Assembly (NCBI RefSeq): GCF_001613125.1
Contig: NZ_BDBT01000015.1
Span: 62,001 to 126,000, forward strand
Direction of reading: 5' to 3'
Source: Nocardia shimofusensis NBRC 100134
GTDB lineage: Bacteria > Actinomycetota > Actinomycetes > Mycobacteriales > Mycobacteriaceae
Length of the DNA stretch: 64,000 bases
Part shown: piece by piece, positions 7,511 to 20,700 of the stretch
Layout of the letters: the number at the start of each line of letters is the position of its first letter
How positions within the stretch are numbered: the stretch's first letter is position 1
The notes under the pieces: generated by a model
The model's input: only the letters and a program-made list of their open reading frames with translations
The model's database searches: none
Told to the model about the DNA's origin: nothing
Program-made: the position numbers and the translations under genes

Positions 7511-8578
7511 TCAGATACCGAGGCCCTTGGCCAGCACCGGCCAGGAGCGGGGGAACTCCTCGTTCCAGTAGCCCCAGGAGTGGGTGCCGTTGGGACGGAA
7601 GTTGTAGGTCGCCGGGATGCCGAGCGAGTCGAGCCTGTTCTTCAGGTTGTTCGTGCAGTAGTTGGTGCCGGCTTCGATGATGCCGCCGATGATGATCTGG
7701 TTGGCCAGGCCGTAGGAGCCGGGCAGGGCGTACGGGCCGTCGAGGGTGTCGTACGGGCCGGGCAGGCCGTTACCGGTGGAGATGTAGAGGTCGAGGCCGC
7801 GCAGCTTCTCGGCGTTGACGTAGGGGTCGTTGGCGACCCACTCCTCCGAGCCCTCCGGGCCCCACATGTTCTCGACGTCGCCGCCGCCCCAGGTCTCGAC
7901 GGTCAGCTTGATGAACTGCGCGCCCACCGGGTCACTGGTCTGGGCGCAGCCGCTGTAGGCGGCGGCGGCCTTGTACAGGCCGGGCTTGGCGATCGGCAGG
8001 GCCAGCACGGTGGTACCGGAGGTGGACAGGCCCGCGATGGCGTTCACGCCGTTGGTGCCCAGCGCGCCGTCGACCAGCGGGGGCAGTTCCTCGGTGAAGA
8101 AGGTCTTCCACTTGTTGCGGCCCAGCTCGGGGTCGTCCTTGATCCAATCGGTGTAGTAGCTCCACTTGCCGCCGATGGGCTGGATCACGTTGACGTTCTT
8201 GTCGGACAGGAATTCCAGGGCGTCGGACTTGGCCACCCAGGACGCCGAGTCCTCGCCACCGCCCGCGCCGTTGAGCAGGTACAGCGTCGGCCGGGGCACC
8301 GTGGCGTCGGCCGGACGCTGGACATCGATGATGATGTCCTCCGCCATCGCGGCCGAGTAGACGTAGAGCCGCAGGTTGCGGTCGTCCTTGACCTCGGCGC
8401 GGGAGATGCGCGAGCCGTTCGGGGCGACGGGATCGGCCAGCAGCGCGCCGGACTCCATGATCGGATCAGCCGTCGCGGAGGAGACACCGAGGCCGGAGAT
8501 CAGTCCGGCGAACAGCGCGGTGGTCGCGATCAGCGCCGCGGCTCGCGAGCCACGACGCCGGGTCTGCCGACGAATCAA
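7511..8578 (-). CDS. secreted antigen-85-type esterase/mycolyltransferase-like protein
   Basis: An exported alpha/beta hydrolase of the Ag85/trehalose mycolyltransferase family. I take TTG 8578 as the start (355 residues) because GAAGG lies upstream and an Arg-rich n-region then leads directly into a signal peptide (AALIATTALFAGLISGLGVSSATA). Numbered from there: nucleophile elbow GLSTSG (S185), a family-like DVENMWGPEG and NDP segment, and NGTHSWGYWN with catalytic H333. The open frame extends to 8671, but that would bury the signal peptide behind 31 residues. Such enzymes move mycolic acids onto trehalose or arabinogalactan in the cell envelope. It lies 139 bp downstream of NRPS1 on the same strand, so read-through co-transcription is possible. 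Acyl transfer to the peptide product is only a hypothesis. Confidence 0.85.
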   Translation of the reverse strand: MIRRQTRRRGSRAAALIATTALFAGLISGLGVSSATADPIMESGALLADPVAPNGSRISRAEVKDDRNLRLYVYSAAMAEDIIIDVQRPADATVPRPTLYLLNGAGGGEDSASWVAKSDALEFLSDKNVNVIQPIGGKWSYYTDWIKDDPELGRNKWKTFFTEELPPLVDGALGTNGVNAIAGLSTSGTTVLALPIAKPGLYKAAAAYSGCAQTSDPVGAQFIKLTVETWGGGDVENMWGPEGSEEWVANDPYVNAEKLRGLDLYISTGNGLPGPYDTLDGPYALPGSYGLANQIIIGGIIEAGTNYCTNNLKNRLDSLGIPATYNFRPNGTHSWGYWNEEFPRSWPVLAKGLGI

Positions 8579-8600
8579 TTTCGCACCTTCACTTCGTATC

Positions 8601-8621
8601 GGGATCACGGGTGGGATCACG
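8601..8621. repeat. direct repeat GGGATCACG x2 upstream of the esterase
   Basis: GGGATCACG occurs at 8601-8609 and 8613-8621, 12 bp apart start to start and 23-43 bp upstream of the proposed esterase start. It could be a regulator site in the 5' leader. In the longer reading frame it would merely encode a VIPPVIPI repeat, which argues against the upstream start. Confidence 0.35.
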
Positions 8622-8717
8622 AGCATCCCCGATCGTGCACGGCCGGACAGGTGCACCATGCCCGACCCCACGGTCTGTGTCGTCTGGTCGATGTAGTCGT
8701 CACGTCAGGGGGAACCG

Positions 8718-11700
8718 TTACCTTGCGGTGCCATCATGCCTGATCGGACCGCTGCCCGGTGTCCGCGCCCCCGGGGCGAGTCGCGCGGCCAGCGTCGGCC
8801 CGATCTGGGCCAGCGCGTGCGGCGAGGTCATCTCGTCGTGGGTGGCGTGCACCGGATGATCGACGACCTCGCCCGCGACGAACGCCCGCCACTTGGCCGC
8901 CGAGGTCTCCGGATCGATGCCGCGCACCAGGTTGGCGCCGAGGATGCGGGCACTGAAGTAGTCGACCCGGCCCTTGAAGACCCCGGGACGGTAGTCGGAG
9001 ATCAGTTCCGCCGAGCGGACGGCGCTGCGGTAGACCCGGCCGAGCCGCTCGGGGGTGAGCGCGGTCAGGTCGGCCGGGATCGCCGCGTGCAGGGCGGCCA
9101 GCGAGTCCTCGCTCAGGTACGGCGCGGGCTCGTCGCCGAGCAGGTTGTCGGCCTGGATGCCGATCTCGGCGAGCGCGCCGCGCAGGGCGTCGTGGAAGTC
9201 CGCGGCCGAGATGTCGTGGTGGCTGTCCAGCAGGGCCAGCATCGCGACCTCCTCGCCGGACTCCTGCAGGGCGACCGCGACCGCGTGCGCCAGCAGACCG
9301 CCCAGCGACCAGCCCACCAGGTGGTAGGGGCCGAAGGGCTGGACCGAGCGGATCTCGGCCAGGCAGCGCGCGGCCATCTCCTCGAGCGACCTGGGCAGGT
9401 AGTCGGGTTCCGACAGCGCGGGCGACTGCAGGCCCAGGACCGGACGGGTGGGTTCGAGGTAGGCGAGTAGGCCCGCGTACCCCCAGGACAGACCGGCCAT
9501 CGGGTAGAAGCAGAACAGTGGGGGCAGGGTGCCCTCGCCGCGGATCGGCAGCAGCGGGCCGAGCGCGTCGGCGGTGCCCGGCTCGTAGTCCACCCCGCAG
9601 GCGCGGGCCTGCTCGATGCGCCGGGCCAGGGTGGCAACCGTGGAGTCGGTGAAGAACCACTGCACGCGGGTCTCCACCTCGGCGTCCTGGCGCAGCCTGG
9701 CGACCACCTTGGTCGCGGCCAGCGAGTTGCCGCCGAGTTCGAAGAAGTCGTCGTCCGCGCCGACCCGATCCACCTCGAGCACCTCGGCGAACACCGAGGC
9801 CAGCAGCTTCTCGGTCTCGGTGGCGGGTGCGCGGTAGGGGCGCACCGGCAGTTCGGGCACCGGCAGCGCGTTGCGGTCGAGCTTGCCGCTGGCATTGAGC
9901 GGCAGTGCCGACAGCGGCACCACGGCGGCCGGGACCATGTACGGCGGCAACGCGGCGCGCGCGTGCGAGAGCAAGGCGCCGGGCACGACAACCGCTCCCT
10001 CGTCGGGCACCACATAGGCGACCAGGCGTTCGCCGGCGGGAGCCTGCACCACCGAAACGGCGGCGTGCCGCACCGCCTGATGGGCGAGCAGCACCGCCTC
10101 GATCTCGCCGAGTTCGATGCGCTGGCCGCGCAGCTTGACCTGGAAGTCGGTGCGGCCCAGGTATTCCAGCACCGCCCGGCCACCGGGGCCGCGGCGCCAG
10201 CGCACCACGTCGCCGGTGCGGTACATCCGCTCACCGCCGTTGCGGGCGACGAAGCGTTCGGCGGTCAGACCGGGCGCGCCGTGGTAGCCGCGCGCCAATT
10301 GCACACCGGCGACGTACAACTCGCCCGCGGTGCCGTCGGGCACCGGCCTCAGCTGACGGTCGAGCACGTGCACGCGGGTGTTGGCGACCGGCGAGCCGAT
10401 GGGCACGCTCGCCCCGCCCTCCGACCCGGCCGGGTCGGCCCGGTGCTCGGTGACCACGGTCGCCTCGGCGGGGCCGTACCAGTTGAGCAGGTCGACGCCG
10501 GGCAGTCGCTCGGCGAACATCGCGGCGGTCTCGGTGGACAGCACCTCGCCCGCCGCGAACACCCGCCGCAGCGAGGTGCGCCTGCCCGGCCGGATGTCGG
10601 CGAGGAAGGCATCGAGCATGGACGGCACGAAATGCACGGTGGTGACGCGGTGTTCGGCGACCACCGCGGCCAGGTAGGCCGGGTCGCGGTGACCGTCGGG
10701 TTCGGCGATCACCACGGCCGCGCCCGCCTGCAACGGCCAGAACAGCTCCCAGGCGGAGATGTCGAAGGTGATCGGCGTCTTGTGCAGGACCACGTCGGTG
10801 CGGTCGTGCGGGTGGGTGAGTTGTGCCCAGCGGAACTGGTTGGCCATCTGGCGGTGGGTGATCGCCACGCCCTTGGGCCTGCCGGTGGAGCCGGAGGTGT
10901 AGACGACGTAGGCCAGATCGTCGGCGGCGACCCGGACGCCCGGATGCGCGGGCACGCCGGAGAGGTCGAGGGTGTCGACCTCCACCACGGGAATGCCCGT
11001 GCCGGTGCCGAATTCGTCGCCGGACCTGGTGAGCACGCAGACCGGCGCGGCGCCGGCCAGCACCTGCTCGTTGCGCTCGTCGGGATGGTCGGGGTCCACC
11101 GGCACGTACGCCGCGCCCGCGCGCAGCACCGCGTAGATCGCGACCACCAGGTCGACGCTGCGACGCATGGCGACCGCGACCAGCTGTCGCGGCTCGACGC
11201 CGAGTTCGGCCAGTTCGGTGGCCAGCACGCGGGAGCGCCGGTCGAGATCGGCGTAGTCCAGCACGGCGGCGGGGCCGCTGTCGCCCGCGGCGATGAGCGC
11301 GGTCGCGCGCGGAGTGCGGGCGACCTGCTCGTCGAACAGGCGCAGCAGGGTCGCGTCGTCGAGCAGTTCGGGCACCACCGTCGAGTTGCGGGCGAACAGC
11401 GCCGCCCGCTCGTCGGCGAGCAACGCGTCGACCTCGCCGACGCGGGCGTGCGGCACCGCGACGAACTTGCCGATCAGGGCGGCCAGCCGGGACGCCAAGG
11501 TCTGGGCGGCCTCGGGTTCGAACAGATCGCGCAGGTACTTCACCTGCACCCGCAGCTGGTCGCCGAGCGCCACGATCACCGTCACCGGGTAGTGGGTGCC
11601 GTCGGTGACGTGCACGCCGCTGACCCGCATGCCGTCGATCTCGCTGATCCGGCGCAGGCCTTCGGCGTCGACCGGGTAGGACTCGAACACGACCAGCGAG

Positions 11701-14700
11701 TCGAACAGCGATTCCAGGCCGAGCGACTCCTGGATCTCGCTGAGGCCGAGGTGATGGTGATCCAGCAGCGCGGCCTGCTCGTCCTGCACGGTCCGCAGCA
11801 GCTCGTCCAGGCTCCGGGTCGGGTCGAGGCGCACCCGCACCGGTGCGGCGTTGAGGAACAGCCCGACCATCGTCTCCACACCGTCGAGATCGGCGGGCCT
11901 GCCGGAGACGGTGGCGCCGAAGACGACGTCGTCGCGGTCGGTGCTGCGCCCGATCAGCAACGCCCACGCGGTCTGCACCACGGTGTTGACGGTGACGCCG
12001 ACGCGCGCGGCCAGCCGGGTCAGTGCCTCGGTCTGGGCGGTGGACATGGCGAAGCCCGCCTCACCGATGCCCGCGGAGATCTCGTGGCCCGGCCTGCGGG
12101 CGAGCAGGGTCGGCTCGGTGACCCCGTCGAGCGCGCTCCGCCAGGCCGCCAGCGCCGCCTCCCGGTCCTGACCTGCCAGCCAGAGCAGGTAGTCGCGGTA
12201 GGGGTGCACCGGCGGAAGTTCCCTGGAGTGCGGCCCGAACGCGTAGCAGGTCAGCAGTTCCCGCATGAGCAGCGGCACCGACCAGCCGTCGAGCAGGATG
12301 TGGTGGCTGGTGACCACCAGGTGGTAGCGATCCGGCGCGGTGCGCAGCAGGGTGAAGCGCAGCAGCGGCGCGGTGCTCGGATCGAAATGCTGTCCCAGTT
12401 CGGCGTTCTCGATCCGCTCGGCCTCGGCGGCGATGACCGCGGGGTCGAGGTGGTCGAGCGCGATCTGCCGCCACGGGGCTTCCACCCGCGCCGGAACCAC
12501 CTGCACGGTGGTGCCGTCGGCGGTGTCGGCGAAGGCCACCCGCAGGTTGGCGTGCCGGTCCAGCAGTGCCTGAGCGGCCGCGCGCAGCCGGCTCGCGTCC
12601 ACGGAGCCGTCGAGATCGAGCACGAACTGGATCATGTACGGGTCGATGGAGGCGTCCGCCAGCAGCGCGTGGAACAGCATGCCGGACTGCAGCGCCGTCA
12701 TCGGCCAGATATCGGCGGGCGCGGAGTAGGTCTCGGTGAACCGGTCCAGATCGGTCTGGGTCAGCTTCACCAGGCGGAAGTCCGAGGGGGTGTGCCCGCC
12801 CGCGCCGGGACGGGAGCCGTGTTCGGCGAGACCGCCGAGGGCGCGCACCCAGTGTTCGGCGAAACCGCGGACCTGCTCGGCGGTGAAGGCCGCCGAGGCG
12901 AAGTCGAAGCGGGCCAGCAGACCGTTGCCGGTGGCCTCGATGAGCACATCCAGCAGCAGGTCGTCGGCGGGGGCGTCGGTGTGCACGCGGACCGGTCGCA
13001 GATCGCGGTAGCGCAACCGGAGCAGGCCGGGGCCGGGCAGTTCGATGCCGGGGTCGAGGTAGCGCAGCAGGCCGTAGCCGACGCCGCCCGCGGGCACCGC
13101 GCGGCGCGCCTCCTTGACCTGGGCCAGTACCCGGCCCGCGGCCCCGCCACCCACCAGAGCGTCGGCGGTGTCGATGTCACCGAGGTCGAGCACCAGCGGG
13201 TAGCCGGTGGTGAACGCGCCCACCATGTCGGCGTCGGCTTCCGCGCGCGCGTCGGTATCGAAAGCGCCGCGGGCGTCGGCGTGCAGGCGGACCACCGGGC
13301 CGGTGGCGCGCACGACGGGATGGTCCGCGGCGGTGCGCATGGCCAGGGCCAGCGCGGCGAGCAGCACGTCGCCGACGCCGGTGTGATAGGCCGCCGCGGT
13401 CGTCGCGACGGCGGCCGCGCCTTCGGCGGTGATGGTCAGCGACACCCGGGAGCGGGCCGACAGATCGAGCTCGCGCGGCGCCTGCCTGCTCGCGGGCGCG
13501 ATCGCGCGCCACCGGTCGAGTTCGGCGTGCACGGCCGGATCGGCGGCGCGGGCGGCCAAGTCGCGCAACAGGATCGCCAGGCCGTGACCGGTGGCGGGCA
13601 CCGGGCGCACGAGTTCGGCGGAATGCGGGCGCGACCAGGCCGCGATGAGCTGGTCGGTGAGCACCCGCCAGGCGCGGTCGTCGACCACCAGACCGTTGGC
13701 GACCACCACGAGCTGGGCGGAGCCGTCCGCGCCGACGTGCACGAACCGGATATTGCGGCCCTCGACCGGATCGAGCGCGGCCGCGGCGGCGGCGACCACG
13801 TCGTCGAGCGGAACGCTGTCGGCCAGCCGGAAGTACGGCCGGTCCTCCGGCGCCGGGGTCGGGGGCAGGACGAATCCGGCGGGGCGGCCGTCGGCGGCCG
13901 GGCGCAGCCGCGCCCACAGCATCGGGTTGCGGGCGAGCACGAGCTCGACGGCTTGGCGCACCTTGACCGGGGTGGCGTCGACGGGCAGATCGACGACGAC
14001 GGCGCGTGGCTCGATACCGTCCGGGCGGGTGGCCAGGATGCGCGTCGCCTTCGGGGTCAGCGGCAGTTCGCCCGCCCGCGGCGCGGGTCCGGCCGGCGGG
14101 GCGGTGCCCGCCGCGGCCAGGGCGGCGACGGTGCGCAGTTCGAAGACCTGGCGCGGAGTGAACCGCACGCCCTTGGCCCTGGCACGCGCGACCACCTGGA
14201 TCGCGGCGATGCTGTCGCCGCCGATGGCGAAGAAGTCGTCGTCGGCGCCGACCTGCTCGCGTCCGATCACCTCGGCCACGACCTCGGCGAGCGCCTGCTC
14301 GGCGGCCGTGACGGGGGCACGGTGCGCGGTGGCGACCGGTCGTGGCGCGGGCAGCGCGGACCGATCCACCTTGCCGACCGAGGTCAGCGGCATTCGCGGC
14401 AGCACGACCACGGCGACGGGCACCATGTATTCGGGCAGCCGGGCGCGCAGCCCGGCCAGCAGGGTCGCCTCGTCCAGCGGCGCGCGCTCGGCGAGCACTT
14501 CCGCGGGGACCACATAGGACACCAGCGAGACCGCGCGGCCGGGCTGGTCGCGGCCCACGGTGACCGCTTGGGCGACGCCGGGCTGGGCCAGCAACGCGGC
14601 ATCGATCTCGCCGAGCTCGATGCGGAAACCGCGGACCTTGACCTGGAAGTCGGTGCGGCCCAGGTATTCCAGGTTCCCGCTCGCGGTCCGCACGACCAGG

Positions 14701-17700
14701 TCGCCGGTGCGATACATCCGCTCGCCGGCCGCGCCACCGGCTTCGGTGGCGAACGGGTCGGCGAGGAAGCGCTCGGCGGTCAGCGCGGGCCTGCGGTGGT
14801 AGCCGCGGGCCAGCTGCGCGCCCGCCAGGTACAGCTCACCCGGGACGCCGTCGGGAACCGGGCGCAGCGTGCCGTCGAGCACGTAGACACGACTGTTCCA
14901 CTCCGGCGACCCGATCGGCACGGACGCCGAATCCGCCTCGGTCACCGCGTGATCGGTGATCGACACCGCGGCCTCGGTGGGGCCGTAGAGGTTGTGCAGC
15001 GTCACCCCGCTCGCGCGCACCCGCGCGGCCAGCGTGGCGGGCAGTTCCTCGCCGATGGCCAGCACCAGGCGCACCGAGTCGGGCAGGCTGCCGCCGCCGT
15101 CGGTGACCAGTGCGTCGAGCATCGACGGCACGGTGTGCAGGGTGTTGACACCGGTCTCGCGGATGAGGGTGTTGAGGTAGGACGGATCGCGTTGACCTTC
15201 GGCGTCGGCGATCACCAGCCTGCCGCCGCACACCGCCGCCGACCAGAACTCCCACACCGACAGGTCGAAGGTGGCCGCGGTCTTCAGCAGCACGATGGTG
15301 TCGCGGTCGAGCCCGAATGCGGCGGTCTTCCAGAGCAACTGGTTGACGATCGCGCCGTGCGAGACGGTCACGCCCTTGGGTGTGCCCGTCGAACCGGAGG
15401 TGAAGATCACGTACGCCGGATGGTCGGCGTGCAGCTTGCCGTTGCGCTCCGAGGGCGCGATGGACGCGGGCGAGAGCATCGACAGGTCGAGCGCGTCGAC
15501 CACGACGGTGAGCGCGGCGGTGGTGTCGAAGGCGTCGCGGGTGGTGGTCAGCACGCAGATCGGCGCGGCGGTGGTGAGGATCTGCTCGACGCGCTCGACG
15601 GGCTGATCGGGATCGATCGGCACATAGGCGGCGCCGGACTTGGCGACCGCGAACATGGCCACCACCAGGTCGACGCTGCGGCGCATGGCCAGCACCACCC
15701 GGTCCTCCGGGCGCACCCCGCGCCGGATGAGGTGGCGGGCCAAGCGGTTGACCCGCTGGTCGAGCTCGCCGTAGGTGATCCACACCGCGCGCTGGCCCTC
15801 GCCCGCGACCAGCGCCAGCGCCTCGGGGCTGCGCATGACGGTGTCGTCGAGCAGCGAAGAGAGGTTCGCGCGAGGGTCGATCCAGTGCTCGGTCTCGTTG
15901 GTGGTGCGCAGGATTCGCTCGCGCTCGGCGGCCGAGAGCAGATCGATGCCCGCCACGGGCACCATCGGATCGGCCAGCACGGTGTCGAGCACCCGCTGGA
16001 ACCGCTCGGCGACGGCCTGCACGGTGGATTCGTCGAACAGGTCGGTGGCGTAGCTGAAGTCGGCCAGGATCTCGGCGGGCGTGCCGTCGGCCTCGTAGCG
16101 GTCGGTGACGGTGAGCTGCAGGTCGGTCTTGGCCAGATGCGTCTCGAACTCCAGCGGCGCCACCCGCAGGCCGGGCAGCTCGAAGGTGGTCTCGCGCAGG
16201 TTCTGGAACGAAAGCCCTACCTGGAACAGCGGATTGCGGGCGGTGGAGCGCGCCGGGTTGAGCACCTCGACCAAGCGCTCGAACGGCACGTCGGCATTGT
16301 CGAAGGCGGTCAGATCGCCCTCGCGCACGCTCGCCAGCAGTTCGGTGAAGCTCTCACCGGGACGCACCCGGGTACGGAAGACGACGGTGTTGACGAACAT
16401 GCCGATCAGGTCGTCGAGTTCGCGTTCGCCGCGACCGGCCAGCGGGGTGCCCACGGCGATGTCGCCGGAGCCGGAGAGCCCGGCCAGCAGCACCGCGAAC
16501 GCGGCGTGCACGACCATGAACAGCGAGGCGCGGTTGGCGCGAGCGAGCTCCTGCAGGGCGGCGTGCCGGTCGGCGGAGACCACCAGCCGCACGGTGGCGC
16601 CCTGGAAGGACTGCGCGGGCGGGCGCGGCCGGTCGGCGGGCAGGTCGAGCTGATCGGGCAGGCCGGCCAGCCGCTCGCGCCAGTAGGCGATCTGCGCGGC
16701 GGCCACCGAATCCGGGTCGTCCTCGTCACCGAGCACGGCGCGGTGCCACAGCGCGTAATCGGCGTACTGCACCGGCAGCGGGGTCCAGCGCGGCGCGCTC
16801 CCGTGCAGACGCGCGGTGTAGGCCACCATGATGTCGCGGGCCAGCGGGGCCATCGAGGCGCCGTCGGCGGAGACGTGGTGCACCACGAAGGCGAGCACGT
16901 GCTCGGTGGGCGCCACGCGCAGCAGCGCTACGTGGAACGGGATCTCGCGGGTCACGTCGAAGGTGCGCCGGGCCAGCTCGGTGAGGGTGGCCGGCAGCCG
17001 GTCCTCGGGCACGTCGACCGGGACGAGCGTGACCGGCTCGCTGGGGACGGGATGGATCAGCTGGTAGGGACGCTCGTCGCCGCCCGGGTAGACGGTGCGC
17101 AGCACCTCGTGGCGGGCGAGCACATCGGTGACGGCGCGGCCGAGTGCGGCGACATCGAGTTCGCCGGACAGGCGCACGGCCATCGGGATGTTGTCCACGG
17201 CGGAGGCGGCGGTGTCGAACTGGTTGAGGAACCAGTAGCGCCGCTGCGCCGGGGACAGCGGAATCCGGTCCGGGCGCTCCCCCGCGGTCAGCGCGGGACG
17301 AGCCGCCGCGGCGGTGCCGGACGCGGTGGCATCGAGCCGGTCGCCGAGGCGGGCGGCCAGGCCCGCGACGGTCGGCGCGTCGAAGAGTTCGCGCACCTCG
17401 AGCCGGGTGCCGAGGGCGGCGGCGAGCCGGGCCACCACCTGGGTGGCGATCAGCGAATTGCCGCCGCGGGCGAAGAAGTCGTCGTCGGCGCCGACCGGTT
17501 CGGCGGAGCCGAGCGCCTCGGCGTACAGCGAGGCGACCAACTGCTCCAACCGGCCGCGCGGGGCGCGGAAGGTGCTGACCCGCAACACCGGAGCGGGCAG
17601 CGCGGCGCGGTCCAGCTTGCCCGCGGGGGTGAGCGGGATGGCGTCGAGCACGGTGATCGAGGCGGGCACCATGTGCCGGGGCAGCGCCCGGCCCGCGGCG

Positions 17701-20700
17701 GCCAGCAGTTCGTCGGCATCGATGCGAGCGCCCGCGACGGGGTGCACATAGGAGGCGAGGATCGTGCTGCCGTTGTCGAGTTCGTGGCCGACGGTGACCG
17801 CGAAGTCCACCTCGGGCTGCGCGGTCAGCGCCGCGTCGATCTCGCCCAGTTCGATCCGGAAGCCGCGGATCTTGACCTGGAAGTCGTTGCGGCCCAGGTA
17901 CTCCAGTTCACCGGCGGCGGTGCGGCGCACCAGGTCGCCGGTGCGGTACATGCGCGTGCCGTCGGCAGCGAACGGATCGGCGACGAAGCGGGTCGCGGTG
18001 AGCACCGAGCGGTCGCGGTAGCCGCGGGCCAGGGCGGGACCGGAGATGTAGAGCTCGCCGCTGACCCCGGCCGGCACCGGGCGCAGCCGCCGGTCCAGCA
18101 CGTAGGCGGCCGTGCCGCGGAGGGGCGCGCCGATGGTGATCGGGACGTCGGGCCGCATCGGGCCGGTCACCGAGGCGACCACGGTGGCCTCGGTGGGACC
18201 GTAGGCGTTGTGGAACGCGAGCGTGCCCGCCTCGATCGGACCGGCCCAGCGCCGCAGCAGTTCCGGCGGGCAGGCCTCGCCGCCGGTGATCAGCACCCGC
18301 AGATCGTCCAGGCCCTCGGGGTCGAGACCGGCCAGTGCGGCGGGGGTGATGAAGGCATGGGTCACCCGTTCCCTGCGCAGCACCTCGGCCAGATCGCCGC
18401 CGCCGAACACGCTGGGGGCGACCACGACCATGGTCGCGCCCGCGCCGACGGCGAGCAGCAGTTCCAGCACCGAGGCGTCGAAGGACGGCGAGGCGAAGTG
18501 CAGGGTGCGCGCGTGCGGGGTCAGCGCGAAGCGTTCGCGCAGTTCCCCGGCCAGCGCCGCCAGTCCGGCGTGGGTGACGGTGACGCCCTTGGGAGTTCCG
18601 GTGGAGCCGGAGGTGTAGATGACATACGCCGGATGCTGCGGACGCAGCGGACCGCGCCGATCGGCGTCGGTGAGCGCCCTGGTGTCGAACCGGGCCAGGC
18701 GCGCGACGAAGGCGATGTCGTCGAGCAACAGCCAGCGCACCCGCTTGGGCAGCGCGGCCACCTCGTCGCACACGGTGAGGCCGAGCACCGCGCCGGAGTC
18801 GGCGAGCATGTGCGCGATCCGCTCGGCCGGATAGGCCGGGTCGATCGGCACGAATCCGGCGCCGGTCTTGGCGACCGCCCAGAGGGCCAGCACCGATTCC
18901 AGCGATCGCGGCACCGCCACGGCCACCAGGTCTTCCGGGCCGACGCCGCGGTCGACGAGTTCGCGGGCGAGCAGGGTGGAGCGCGCGTCGAGTTCCGGAT
19001 AGTCCAGGGCGCCGAGCTGTTCGACGGCGTCGGTGAACACCACCGCCGTGTTGCGCGGCGCGGTGTCGACGGCCTCGGCCAGCAGCTGCGGCAGGGTCAG
19101 ATCGGTGCGCACCGCGATCTCGGCCGGACGCAGGTGTTCACGATCGAGATCGTCGAGCAGGTCGATGTCGCCGATCGGCTGCGCGGGGTCGGCGGCGACC
19201 TCGGCGGCCAGCCGCGCGAAGCGGTGCGCGAAGCCCTGCGCGGTGGCGGCGTCGAAGATGTCGGTGGCGTAGGTGAGCGCCGCGCCCATCGGACCGGGGG
19301 TGCCGTCGGCGTCGTGCCTCGGCTCGACTTCCAGCAGTAGATCGAACTTGGCCGCCAGCGGACCGGAGTCCATCGCGGTCACGGTGAGGCCGGGCAGTTC
19401 CAGGACCGGCTTGGTGAGGTTCTCGAAGCCGAGCACCACCTGGAACAACGGGCTGGTGGTACCCGCCCGGTCCGGGGCGACCGCGTCGACGACTCGCTCG
19501 TAGGGCAGTTCGGCGTGGTCGAAGGCGGCCAGGTCGGCCTCGCGCGCGGCCTCGACCAGCGCGGTGAAGCCGGCGTCGACGTCGACGTCGGTGCGCAGGG
19601 TGAGCGTGTTGACGAACATGCCGACGAGGTCGTCGAGGGCGCGTTCGCCGCGGCCGGCGACGGGAGTGCCGATGGCGACGTCGGATTCGCCGCCGAGGCG
19701 GGCCAGCAGCGCGGCGAGCGCGGCGTGCACGACCATGAACAGCGAGGCGTTGTGTGCGCGGGCCAGCTCGGCCAGCGCGGTGTGGACGTCGGCGGGCAAT
19801 TCGAACCGTATCGACGCGCCGCGGGCGGCGGCGCCGGTGACGCGGACCCGGTCCTGGGGCAGCGTCGGCCCGGGGCGCAGGCCGTCGAGCCGGTCCCGCC
19901 AGAAGTCCAGCTGTCGCGCCGCGAGCGATTCCGGATCGTCCTCGGCGCCCATGACCTCGCGCTGCCACAGCGCGTAGTCGGCGTACTGCACCGGCAGCGG
20001 CTCCCACTCGGGGGCTTGCCCGGTCGAGCGGGCCGCGTAGGCGGTCACCAGATCACGGGCCAGCGGGGCCAGCGAGGCGCCGTCGGCACAGATGTGGTGG
20101 GTGACCAGCACCAGCAGATGCTTGTCCGGCACACCGCCGTTGAGCAGCGCGATGCGGACCGGCACCCGCTCGGTGACGTCGAAGCCGGAGGTCATCAGCT
20201 CGATGACCCGGCCCATGATGTCGCGCGGCCGTTCGACCCGCAGGCCGCCGGGCAACACCTCCTCCAGCGGCAGGATCTCCTGGTAGGGAAGCTCGTCGGC
20301 GCCCGCCGGGTAGCGGGTGCGCAGCACCTCGTGGCGCTCGAGCACGTCGTCGACCGCGCCGCGCAATGCCTGCACGTCCAGCGCGCCCGCGATCTGCAGC
20401 GCGAACGGGATGTTGTAGGCGACCGAGGACGGGTCCATCCGGTTGAGCACCCACATGCGCTGCTGGGCAGGCGACAGCGGCACCGTCGCCGGGCGCGGTC
20501 CGGCGGTCAGCGCGACGCGGCCGCCCCTACCTGGCCGAGCGGAGCCCGCACCGGGCACGATGCGCTGGGCCAGCGCGGCGACGGTGGGGGCCTGGAACAG
20601 GGCGCGCACGTCGAGGGCGGCGTCGTGGGCCTCGTTGAGCCGGGCGATGACCCGGGTCGCCAGCAGCGAATTGCCACCGAGGGCGAAGAAGTCGTCGTCC

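Noticed and set aside
9963..19340. Very long plus-strand open frame (3125 codons) opposite NRPS1, and a similar one of about 4290 codons at 25513-38394 opposite NRPS2
   Set aside because: They mirror the NRPS reading frames. With GC-rich third positions the complementary frame has few stops. The translations are Gly/Arg/His/Val-rich low-complexity with no domains, so these are shadows.
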